This document shows positions 14,567 to 23,745 of a stretch of DNA of 64,000 bases, piece after piece. The DNA is taken from NCBI GenBank assembly GCA_030144725.1, contig JASKMD010000015.1, positions 70,481 to 134,480 of the forward strand, written 5' to 3'. The first letter of the stretch is position 1. Every line of letters starts with the position of its first letter. The translations under genes were made by a program, and so were the position numbers. This stretch comes from Haematococcus lacustris. Lineage: Eukaryota > Chlorophyta > Chlorophyceae > Chlamydomonadales > Haematococcaceae. The notes below the pieces were generated by a model. It worked only from the letters and a program-made list of their open reading frames with translations. It was not told the DNA's origin and made no database searches.

Positions 14567-17290
14567 TCAGGGACAGTCGCCGCAGTCAAAACAATGCACA
14601 TGGCACGCAAAACCGATGTAACGACGCCCCTCCACCCATGCTCGGAAGTATACAACGCTGGTGCATTGCTTGACCGCTTCGTGAGTAGTACCTACTACCT
14701 GGCCACTCTGTAAGGCCACACAAGGTGTGTAGGCCATTGCTACGTTACCTTGCTCGACTTGTTGGGTCCGGTCCCTCCCGCCCGCCCTCCGCTTGCGTGT
14801 CGAGCTGGTGTCCAGCTCCGCCCTGACCCCCTGCTGCTCAGCTGGAGGGGTGGGCAGCCCAGGGGCAGCACCAGCACCTGCTGCCTGCTGCTGCCAGGGG
14901 GGTGCAGCAGGAGGGGGGGGCAGCCCAGGGGCAGCACCAGCACCAGCCGCCAGCTCCTGCCAGGGGGGTGCAGCAGGAGTGGGGGGCAGGTCAGGTGCGG
15001 CACCAACACCTGCTGCCTGCTCCTGCCAGGGGGGTGCAGCAGGAGGTGGTAGCAGGTCAGGGGCGGCACCAGCACCAGCTGCCTGCTGCTGCCAGGGGGG
15101 TGCAGCTGGAGTGGGGGGCAGGTCAGGTGCGGCACCAACACCTGCTGCCTGCTGCTGCCAGGGGGGTGCAGCAGGAGGGGGGGGCAGGTCAGGGGCGGCA
15201 CCAGCACCTGCTGCCTGCTGCTGCCATGGGGGTGCAGCAGGAGTGGGGGGCAGGTCAGGTGCGGCACCAACACCTGCTGCCTGCTGCTGCCAGGGGGGTG
15301 CAGCAGGAGGGGGGGGCAGGTCAGGGGCGGCACCAGCACCGGCACCTGCTGCTACCCCCAGCTCATCGCCATGCAGGGCGGCTACTGTGTTGCAGATATG
15401 GGCCATGACAAGACCCTTCAGCTTGGGCTTCAGCCACCCCTTCATAAGCTCCTGCTGGTGGAAGCGAAGGTAAGCTTGCAACTCCCTAACAGATAGCTTC
15501 TCAGCCTCTTCGACAGTGGTGTGGCTGTAATCGCGCCCATCATAGGTCAGAGAATATGCTGCTGACAGTCTATGCTGCCCCTCATGGTCCCCCACATCAA
15601 CCACCACCTGTCCCACTCTACGAGTTGCTGCTGCTGCTTTCATCTCCGCCTTTGCTATCCGTCGGGCCATAGCTGCTGCTGCCTCCTCACGCCGCACTTC
15701 CTTGCGTAGGTCTGGCAGCCGCTGTGCAAAGTCAGGCACGTCCACGCCGCCAATGGCATCGATGTGGGTACGCATGGACATGAGCTCAAGCAGAGCTGGT
15801 AGCTCCATGAACATGCCCGTCCCATGCTTGAGTAGCTGCAGCAGGGACTCCACAGGGGCATTGGATATTGGGCACGCAAGGTAGTACACCTCCAGATGCG
15901 ATTGAAGTTGTTGCTGGTCCTGCTCACTCAGCTCTTGCATGTCGGCCATGGCACAGATCTGCTTTTCATGCTTCTCCCATGTGCCATGCGCGTCCCACAC
16001 ACGAGGGTCACACATTGGCAGCCGCTGCCGTGTCCTCTTCTGTTGCTGGCCCTCCACTCCCTGCTGCTGCTGCTGGTCTTCCTGTTGTTGCTGCATCATC
16101 TCTGCATGGCTAACCACCTCTTGCGCTGCCTCCCAACGCGTTGTAGTGTCAGAGCTGCCAAGAGCTGCAAAGAGGCCAGGCAGGGCATTCTGCATCTGGA
16201 CGTGTTGTTCGTAGTAGCTTGACATGGCCTTGCAATGCACCTGCAGGTAGGTGAGCAGCTGATGCATGTGCAGCCATCAAACTGCACGTGGATCGCTTCG
16301 GCTCGTCGTAGCTGATCTGCATGCACAATGCATGGTCAACAATGCGCCTACCACCTTCCAATCCAGCCCAGCCCAGCCCAGCCCAGCCCAGCCCAGCCCA
16401 GCCCAGCCCAGCCCAGCCCAGCCCAGCCCAGCCCAGCCCAGCCCAGCCCAGCCCAGCCCAGCCCAGCCCAGCCCAGCCCTTACCTAGGGTTCGTTGCCGA
16501 ATGTATTTGCAGACCACACGCTGCTGCCGGCCCATAGTTGTGTGCTCGCCAGGCCGGTGAGTGTTGGCCACCACACACTGCTCTTTGATGAACAGCCGCC
16601 GGCATGTGGGACATGTGTCTTCAACATCAACTTGGCTGTGCTGAGGTAGTGCTGAGCTGTGAATGCTGCTGTCCTTGCTGCTGGCTTTCCAGGTGGGGCC
16701 TCTTGCGTGGGGATGAAGAAGTCAGAGGGCTCAGGTGGGCTCGGCCCCGGTGTGGGCTCAGGTGGGCTCGGCTCCGGTGTGGGCTGCACTGTTGTGCCAC
16801 CAGGTCTGCCATGGGTGTCAAGTCGGCTGCAGTTGCTGTCAGCCCACCGCCGCAGGACCTCAATAGAAACACCTGTTTGCTTTAAGATCTGTAGTTGCTG
16901 CCTCTGCTTGCGGGTTAGCTGGGGCCGGCGCTGATACTTGCGCAGCTGGGCCTCTAGGCGGTGCACATCACGCCTTGCAATTGTAATAGCCAGGTTGCAC
17001 TCCTCGATGACTGCCTCAAGAGACTCGTTATCCAATCTCAGCTGCCTGTGTGCTGCCTGTAGGTGCTGGTGCTTCTCCTCAAGGTCGTGCACTTTGGCAG
17101 CAAGGACCTCCTCAATAGCATGTAGCAACTGAGCCTCGGTCATCAGCAGCTCATTCTCTGCCTGCACCTCCTGGGCAATGTCGTTAGCCCTCCTTGCTGT
17201 AGCTTTTAGGCCATTAGGACTGTGCAGGTGGGCAGCCCTTGGTGACTTTACAAGTGCTGCAAGATGAGCACGCTGCCGGCTGGGACTCAT
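14567..17290 (-). CDS. Unknown protein with coiled coil, CxxC motif and 22-residue repeats
   Basis: The model combines two large open stretches. The 5' one starts [17 protein letters not shown] (17290) and has a long Leu/Glu/Arg coiled coil (about residues 30-130: [20 protein letters not shown] onward), a basic [18 protein letters not shown] segment, then a Pro-rich linker. Near 16620-16500 a second frame reads [16 protein letters not shown] and [15 protein letters not shown], so a splice or frameshift joins them. It ends at a GTAAGG donor before a pentanucleotide repeat intron. The 3' stretch (from about 16267) begins with helical, Gln-rich sequence, carries [20 protein letters not shown], and ends in eight 22-residue repeats and [14 protein letters not shown]. 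The CPTC and [11 protein letters not shown] clusters suggest zinc binding. Family not recognised; it may be a domesticated or still mobile transposon gene. Exon joins are uncertain. Confidence 0.5.
14830..15355. repeat. 66-bp coding tandem repeat (22 residues, 8 copies)
   Basis: Unit encodes [20 protein letters not shown] plus G and A/V. Copies alternate GAG...PPPP and GVG...PPTP, so the true unit is a 132-bp dimer. The length is a multiple of three, so the frame is kept. Confidence 0.9.
16364..16479. repeat. (AGCCC)n pentanucleotide repeat in an intron
   Basis: About 23 perfect units between the GTAAGG donor near 16490 and the next exon of the minus-strand gene. In the transcript it reads GGGCT. 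Confidence 0.95.
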
Positions 17291-17330
17291 GGGTTTGCGT
17301 CTTGCAATGACTTGCTAGGGCCAGGGGGCG

Positions 17331-17560
17331 ACATTGATAGGGGCTGGGAGGGGGTGGGAAGGGGTGGGCATGGGTGGGAGGGGGTGGGAGGGGGTGGCGG
17401 GGGTGGGAGGGGCTGGGAAGGGGTGGGAAGGGGTGGGAGGGGGTGGGAAGGGTTGGCGGGGCAGTGAGGGGGCAGTGCGGGGGCGGGAGGGGGTGGGAGG
17501 CTTCTGCGGGGCCTGGGAGGTGGTGGGGGTGGTGGGGCTGCAAGGGGGTGGTGGGGCTGC
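17331..17560. repeat. G-rich GGGGTGGGA-type imperfect repeat upstream of the 17290 gene
   Basis: Degenerate array of GGGGTGGGA, GGGGCTGGGA and related units, about 230 bases, just upstream of the start codon. The plus strand is strongly G4-prone. Confidence 0.8.
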
Positions 17561-18568
17561 AAGGGGGTGCGAGGTCCAGGCGGTCGGAGTAGGCTAGTCA
17601 ATTCTGCAAGGCAGAGTCGGGTCACGCCAAAGGGTGAGGAGGCGGGCCTGGTTGATGGATTGCCGTGCTTTCTATTCCAGCAGCTGTGTCGTAGAGTTAC
17701 GAACAGAGTAATGACTCGAAATTCTAATAACTCAGAGTGGTCAGCTCACAACATGCCGATTTGTGCAAGGGGGTCCCTTTTTCTGTGTGGCTGGCTAGAG
17801 AAACCTATATCCATTCGCACCTCGCTGCAATGTCGAGTCATTACTAGCCCCACGATGGCCCTCCAACACCGCCTGCACCAACAAAAGGCTCGCGGAGCGA
17901 GCCTGGCGGGCTGTGCTGTGATTGTACTTCCGGCTGGATGCCAGGCGGAGTTCGCTCATTGGTGCCATTACTCACCACTAGAACAATCGGTTGTGAGCAG
18001 CTGAGGTGTGTCCGTGCTCGCTTGCGCCGGCACGGACTCTGATGCAAGGATTAACGCGCCGCTTGCCAGTAGATGCGGAGTTATTCGCAGGTGCCAATGC
18101 AACAAACGCTACCGAAATCGGTGCACTTCGTAGCGAGTACTTGCATGAAGATTACCAACCCCATGTTGGGGACTGCTTACTGTCATACTGTTGCTGTTGC
18201 TATTATTGCATGGTCGCCATGCCGCAATTGTAGCCATTCTGCAATTGCGGCATTAGCAGGGGTGGAATGACGCGGCGCTATACGTTTTGTGATCAACTGA
18301 CCGTAGCAGTGTGAAGGGTGTAAGCAGGCTAGCATAGGTGGTCATCGTAATGGCGCAAGACTTGCTGTGACCCCTCATGCTTGCATGCAACTAGCAAGGA
18401 CAGCTGCCGTATTTGTGCGTGCGTAGCGGCAATGCACGACATCCTAAAGTGCTCAAACGCCATCAAATACCCATCCGCGCGTACTGCTAGCAGTCCGTTT
18501 CCAAGTATTTGAAGTGACTGCTTCGCCATGCGCTGCGCGTGGGCTGATTTGCGCGTTGCCTGGCTCAA
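17561..18568. other. Lower-GC region without a recognised gene
   Basis: Short ORFs on both strands show no domain. It may include the 3' flank of the LINE, whose end cannot be placed because of the nearby gap. Confidence 0.35.
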
Positions 18569-21500
18569 TCAACGCAGCTTCACTTCAATCACCTCCGTCG
18601 CAGCAGCGCAAGGTGACCACTGCGACAGCTGCATGCGAGGCCTGGGTGATGGCCCGGGCCGTAAGCAGGCCGTGCTGCTACTGCTGCAGCGCCTGTGGGT
18701 GCCTACACCCCCATCACCAAGGCGCTGTGGCTGGAGCGGCTGGCTGGCGGGCATGGCGCAGCNNNNNNNNNNNNNNNNNNNNNNNNNNNNNNNNNNNNNN
18801 NNNNNNNNNNNNNNNNNNNNNNNNNNNNNNNNNNNNNNNNNNNNNNNNNNNNNNNNNNNNNNNNNNNNNNNNNNNNNNNNNNNNNNNNNNNNNNNNNNNN
18901 NNNNNNNNNNNNNNNNNNNNNNNNNNNNNNNNNNNNNNNNNNNNNNNNNNNNNNNNNNNNNNNNNNNNNNNNNNNNNNNNNNNNNNNNNNNNNNNNNNNN
19001 NNNNNNNNNNNNNNNNNNNNNNNNNNNNNNNNNNNNNNNNNNNNNNNNNNNNNNNNNNNNNNNNNNNNNNNNNNNNNNNNNNNNNNNNNNNNNNNNNNNN
19101 NNNNNNNNNNNNNNNNNNNNNNNNNNNNNNNNNNNNNNNNNNNNNNNNNNNNNNNNNNNNNNNNNNNNNNNNNNNNNNNNNNNNNNNNNNNNNNNNNNNN
19201 NNNNNNNNNNNNNNNNNNNNNNNNNNNNNNNNNNNNNNNNNNNNNNNNNNNNNNNNNNNNNNGCCTTGACGGTGAGCACCAGGAGGGAGGTGTTGCCCAT
19301 GCCCCAAACCTGAGGGTCTAGCTGCACTTGGGACCAGGGTCCGAGCAGCCACTCCTCCCTAGGCCAGGAGGGGGGGGCCTCCCTGCCCGCTGAGCCTGCC
19401 CCCCGCTCCCCGCTGTGATCCCCATCCCTCCCACGACCCCTGCCCCCACCCCTACCCCTACTGCGCCCAATACCCTGTGCCCTTCCCCCCTCCGCTGTCT
19501 GCCCGTTGTCCCTACCCACACCCTCGTCCCCCACCTGCCCCCCCCTAGGCTCCAACGCTGCAGGGGCAGCTGCCCCCCCCCGCTGCTTCGGGAGCGGCCG
19601 CATGTGGGCGGCACGCTCCTCAGGGGACAGCCGATAGTGGGGCTTGTCCAGGAGCACCACTGCTGCAGCCTGCCACTCCTCCCCGGGGAGAACCCCTACA
19701 GCCCCCAAGGGACCCTGCCCTTGAGCGTCCAGGGCCACCAGCCTACCGCTAGGTAACACCCAGTGGGTCGGCCGCTGAGAGGGAACGCGACGCACCAGGA
19801 AGCCCGTCCCGCCCCACGCACACTCCCACTCCGGTGCTGGGAGCTGCCGAACATCCACCACCTGTTGCCACGGCTCCGGCAGGGTGGCCCGCGCCATGTC
19901 AGCCTCCCACCTCACGGCTGCCTGCTGCTCAGCTGAGACGAAGGCGGAGCGGGGTCGATGGAGGGCCTCGCGCACGTGCCGGACGTGGGTCCAGCGCAGG
20001 GCCTCAACTGCCAGGGGGTCACTGTCTGGCCTGCCCCGCAGTCCGACCAGAGCGTTGAAGCGCAGCGGCTCCGCGAGCACCGAAAAGTGAGATTGGGCGG
20101 CCGGGGCCACCACGCGGTGGAGCTTGAGCTGTGCAATGGCTGTGACGTGGGCCTGTAGGCGGGGGCTCAGGTTGGGCACGGGGGAGGCTGTGGGGTCCGT
20201 GACTACCCAGGTGCTAAGGCTGTGTTGGGGATCGGCGAGCAGGCTGTGCAACAGGGGCTGCCACTCCCGGACTCTGGGCGAGAAGAGCTGGGCCACAGTT
20301 TTGGCTAGCATGGCGGTGCTGGTGATCTCCAGGTCTGGCAGCCCCAGCCCACCCTCCCGTCGGGGCATCACACAAGTAGCGTCGTTGGGGTAGAGGCAGG
20401 CCATGTTGGGGCTACGCTCCTGGGGTAGGTCCGAGGCTGCCACAAAGTGCTTGACCGCCTTGCCCATCGCCACTCCGGCTGCAGCCAGGGGCTGCACGAA
20501 CGCCATCTGGTAAATGGCCTTTGACGCTAGGCATTGCTGCGCCACTTGCACCCGACCAAGCAGGTTGAGACCTTGCGGTCGCCAGGGAAGGGAGGCGGCC
20601 ACCATGACTGTTGCTGCCCTTCCAAAGGCAGCCTCGCTCATGGCGGAGTAGCTAGGTGCCCCGAGGGGCACCCCCAGGTGCCGGACGGGTACGCCCTGTG
20701 GCGAAGGGGGGATGGTCACGGCTCCAGCTCCGGTCCCTGGCCCTGCACCACCTTCACCCTCACCCGCCCCCTGGCCCTCCCAGACCTGGCCCCCCCGCTC
20801 CGCCCCGCCCTTGCCCCGGCCCCGCCCTCTGCTCCTAGCCACCCCCTCTCCCCCTGCCCCGCCACCTCCCCCCTCCACCTCAGTCCTACCACCCCCAGCT
20901 GAGGCAAGCTGGGAAGGGTTGGCGGCAACTGTTGAGGAAGGGGGCACCTGCCTGAGAGACCTGTGCTGCTGATGCTCCTGACCACCACCTCCCTCGTCCA
21001 GCCTCTCTCCTCCTCCGTCCTTGCTGCTGCCAGCCCCTCTGCCATGCCCCGCTCCTGTGCCTCTGCCCCTCTCTAGGCTCACCGTCCCGCTCTTGTCCCT
21101 CTGAGCCCTGTCCGCCCCCGTCCCACCCTCCCCGCTGCCCCCCACCCAACCTGTGACCCTGCCCTCCCCTGTGCTGGCCGCCCCTGCGTTGCCCTCCCCC
21201 CTTTGGCTGCCCGCCCCTGCTCTGCCCCCCTCCTGCCCCGCTGCCGAGACCTCTACCGGCTGACCACAAGAGAGCGCTGAGCTCTTGGCTACGCTGAGGG
21301 CCGGCCCCCCTGCAGCTTGGAACAGGCCAAGGGCCTCCAACACCACCGCCCCGTCCCTGACCCTGTCCAGCACCGCGATGGTGAGGTCGTCTGCATACTC
21401 CTTGGAGGGGAGGACTGGAAGGAGGGTGGGCTGACACATGGAGAGAGGGCTGTGGGGGATGGTGGGTGTGTTGATGCGGCCTGCCAACTGCAGGGAGCTG

Positions 21501-23743
21501 AGGTAGCTGACTAGGGGCTGGAGCGCGATGCACCAGTACAGCGGGGAAGCCCCGCTGCCCTGGAGTAGCCCTGAGGCTAGGGGGAAGCTGTCGGTGAGAC
21601 GGCCGTTAACCAACACCTGACTGCTCGCCCCTCGGTGCAACAGCTGGGCCCAACGCACATGCCCGTCCCGGCGGAAGCCCATGGCCTCCATGGTGTCTTG
21701 GAGCAAACCCCAAGACACGTTGTCGTAGGCCCCTGCCAGGTCCAGCAACAGGAGCCAGGCTGGGCTCCCACGCTGCTGCAGGTACTCTAGGAGGCTGAGG
21801 TGGAACTGCACGTTATCGCTGATGTCCCTCCCAAGGATGAAGGCCGACTGGGAGAGGGACACTAGCAGGTCCAGAGGTTGTTGCAGCCGGTCCTCCAGCG
21901 CCCTGGCCACCAACCGCACATCGCAGTTGAGAAGCGTGATGGGGCGGTAACCGGCCACCTGGTCCCTCGGCTTGCCAGCCTTGGGCACCAACGTGATGAC
22001 GCCGGTGAGGAACTCTGCCAGAGGGGCGGGGTCTGTCGTATCTGCCAGAGCCTCCCTTAACATGGCCCGCAACGGGCCCACCAGCTGGGGCCACAACCGG
22101 TCGTACACCTCCATAGGGAGGCCGTCCTTACCAGGGGCCTTGCTGTGGGCGCACCCCTGCAACGCGTGGCCCAACTCTTCCGCTGACAGCATGGGGTCTG
22201 TTCCGGGGCCCTCGCAGCTGTTCGCCTGGGCGGGGGTTAGGCGGGACGTGAGGCTGGCGAGGAGGGTGGCCCGAGCTGCTGGGTCGACCGGCTTGGCGGC
22301 GTACACCCCTGTGGGAGAGGAAGCCGAGAAGTGCTGCTCAAAGACACGGCAGGCTGCCAGGACGCCTGCAGGGCTGGAGAGGTCTGCTACCTGGCCCGGC
22401 TGGGTGGGGAGCTGCAGGGAGGAGATGAGAGTAGGGGTGTGCGCCGGCTGGTCGCGGTGGTAGAAGTAGAAAGAGGAGCGATCTCCATAGCACTGGTCCA
22501 GAACTGCACTGGCTTGCATGGAGCGCAGCGCCCCCTGCTCCCTGTCCTGCACCCCCGCCAGCGCTGCTACCTCCCCCAGCTGCACCGCCGCACGCAGGTC
22601 TGCGTCTCCGGGCTGACCCGCACGGCGAAGTTGTGACACCACATGAGCCCTCGCTGCGGTGGCTGCCTTCTCCCTACGGTGTTGCAGATCCCGCTGCTCC
22701 CTGCGTTGCGCTCTGATGGAGCGCTGGGCATAGAGAGCGAGGCCTTGCTTCACATGCGCCCACCTAGCCCGATGGACGTCACGCCGCTGCGGCCCCTGGG
22801 AGCTGGCAAGCTGGGCTGCGTGGTGAGCGGCTTCCAGACTTAGGAAGCCCGCCAGGCCGTCGAGTAAGGCTGGGTTATCGAGGTGGGCGGGGTGTAGCTG
22901 CCACGGGGCGCGGGCTGTGAGAGGCAGGTCTGGAGGGTACATGACCACGGACACTGGGAAGTGATCGGTGGAGACCGGCTTGAGGCCCTGGATGGAGCTG
23001 TCCAACTGCCACTCCGCCACGGAGGCTGAGACGTACCAGCGGTCAAGGCGGGCCCCTGTCTGCCAGCGGTTGCTGAGGTGCGTGAGGTCGCGGGAGGTGG
23101 GGCGCAAACGACGCCAGGCATCCACTAAGCCCCTCTCCTCCACCAACCGCTCCAGCTGCTCCGCCCCCACTCCCCTGCTACCCACCCAGTCCTCCGCGTG
23201 CTGGCTGGTCGCCCCCACGGGTGTGCCCACCTTGTCGTCCGGGGAGAGGATGCAGTTGAAATCCCCTCCCAAGAAGAGCATGCGGCGCTCTGTGGCGTGA
23301 GGGAGGCAAGCAGGCAGGCTGGCCCCGAAGAAAGCAGCCCGCTGTGCTGGCTGGGCTGGGGCGTACACACACACCAGCGATGCTGGCCTGCCCGCTAACT
23401 CTGCATCTACCCTCACCACCCTCCCCTGCGCCCCGTCTACCTGCAACTGCACCTGTGTGCAGCCCTGCAGGATGGTGGAGGGCTTGACTAGGACCAGGCA
23501 GCCCTGGGAGTGGCCGGTGCCTGGGCTGTAGAACCATTGGCCCCGCCACCCCGGCTTGGCACCTGTGGCTGCCTCTGCCCACTGCCAAAGGCACTCCGCC
23601 TGGTGGCACTCTTGGAAAAAGAATAACTGAGCGGTGCTGCTGGCAGCCCAATCCAGCAGGGCCTGGAGCTTGTGGGGCTGAGCTAGGCCCCTGACGTTGA
23701 GGGTGACTGCCTGGAAACTGGCAGCCACACCCGGACGCTGCAT
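18569..23743 (-). CDS. LINE ORF2: AP endonuclease and reverse transcriptase
   Basis: ATG at 23743 lies two bases after the ORF1 stop (TAGCCATG). The N-terminal endonuclease shows TLNVRGL, FFFQE, LFLGGDFNCIL and STDHFPV, the expected catalytic motifs. The RT follows: AGYRPITLLNCDVRL, LLLLDLAGAYDNVSW (first catalytic Asp), LASGLLQGSGASPLYW, YADDLTI (catalytic Asp pair, 21386-21397) and RHLGVPLG. Between YADD and HLGVPLG is a Gly/Arg/Glu-rich insertion of about 185 residues (about 20700-21258). A basic GRGRGR tract comes before the gap. The frame is open on both sides of the 500 N, but continuity across it is not established, so the C-terminus is uncertain. The protein would nick the target and prime cDNA from it. 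Confidence 0.88.
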   Translation of the reverse strand: MQRPGVAASFQAVTLNVRGLAQPHKLQALLDWAASSTAQLFFFQECHQAECLWQWAEAATGAKPGWRGQWFYSPGTGHSQGCLVLVKPSTILQGCTQVQLQVDGAQGRVVRVDAELAGRPASLVCVYAPAQPAQRAAFFGASLPACLPHATERRMLFLGGDFNCILSPDDKVGTPVGATSQHAEDWVGSRGVGAEQLERLVEERGLVDAWRRLRPTSRDLTHLSNRWQTGARLDRWYVSASVAEWQLDSSIQGLKPVSTDHFPVSVVMYPPDLPLTARAPWQLHPAHLDNPALLDGLAGFLSLEAAHHAAQLASSQGPQRRDVHRARWAHVKQGLALYAQRSIRAQRREQRDLQHRREKAATAARAHVVSQLRRAGQPGDADLRAAVQLGEVAALAGVQDREQGALRSMQASAVLDQCYGDRSSFYFYHRDQPAHTPTLISSLQLPTQPGQVADLSSPAGVLAACRVFEQHFSASSPTGVYAAKPVDPAARATLLASLTSRLTPAQANSCEGPGTDPMLSAEELGHALQGCAHSKAPGKDGLPMEVYDRLWPQLVGPLRAMLREALADTTDPAPLAEFLTGVITLVPKAGKPRDQVAGYRPITLLNCDVRLVARALEDRLQQPLDLLVSLSQSAFILGRDISDNVQFHLSLLEYLQQRGSPAWLLLLDLAGAYDNVSWGLLQDTMEAMGFRRDGHVRWAQLLHRGASSQVLVNGRLTDSFPLASGLLQGSGASPLYWCIALQPLVSYLSSLQLAGRINTPTIPHSPLSMCQPTLLPVLPSKEYADDLTIAVLDRVRDGAVVLEALGLFQAAGGPALSVAKSSALSCGQPVEVSAAGQEGGRAGAGSQRGEGNAGAASTGEGRVTGWVGGSGEGGTGADRAQRDKSGTVSLERGRGTGAGHGRGAGSSKDGGGERLDEGGGGQEHQQHRSLRQVPPSSTVAANPSQLASAGGGRTEVEGGGGGAGGEGVARSRGRGRGKGGAERGGQVWEGQGAGEGEGGAGPGTGAGAVTIPPSPQGVPVRHLGVPLGAPSYSAMSEAAFGRAATVMVAASLPWRPQGLNLLGRVQVAQQCLASKAIYQMAFVQPLAAAGVAMGKAVKHFVAASDLPQERSPNMACLYPNDATCVMPRREGGLGLPDLEITSTAMLAKTVAQLFSPRVREWQPLLHSLLADPQHSLSTWVVTDPTASPVPNLSPRLQAHVTAIAQLKLHRVVAPAAQSHFSVLAEPLRFNALVGLRGRPDSDPLAVEALRWTHVRHVREALHRPRSAFVSAEQQAAVRWEADMARATLPEPWQQVVDVRQLPAPEWECAWGGTGFLVRRVPSQRPTHWVLPSGRLVALDAQGQGPLGAVGVLPGEEWQAAAVVLLDKPHYRLSPEERAAHMRPLPKQRGGAAAPAALEPRGGQVGDEGVGRDNGQTAEGGRAQGIGRSRGRGGGRGRGRDGDHSGERGAGSAGREAPPSWPREEWLLGPWSQVQLDPQVWGMGNTSLLVLTVKXXXXXXXXXXXXXXXXXXXXXXXXXXXXXXXXXXXXXXXXXXXXXXXXXXXXXXXXXXXXXXXXXXXXXXXXXXXXXXXXXXXXXXXXXXXXXXXXXXXXXXXXXXXXXXXXXXXXXXXXXXXXXXXXXXXXXXXXXXXXXXXXXXXXXXXXXXXXXXXXXXXXXXXXCAMPASQPLQPQRLGDGGVGTHRRCSSSSTACLRPGPSPRPRMQLSQWSPCAAATEVIEVKLR
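18763..19262. other. Assembly gap (500 N)
   Basis: Exactly 500 undetermined bases, the usual placeholder length for a scaffold gap. It interrupts LINE ORF2; true size unknown. Confidence 0.99.
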
Positions 23744-23745
23744 GG

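Noticed and set aside
18329..18568. 79-codon minus-strand ORF as a LINE ORF3
   Set aside because: No recognisable motif, and the nearby gap prevents placing it relative to the LINE end.
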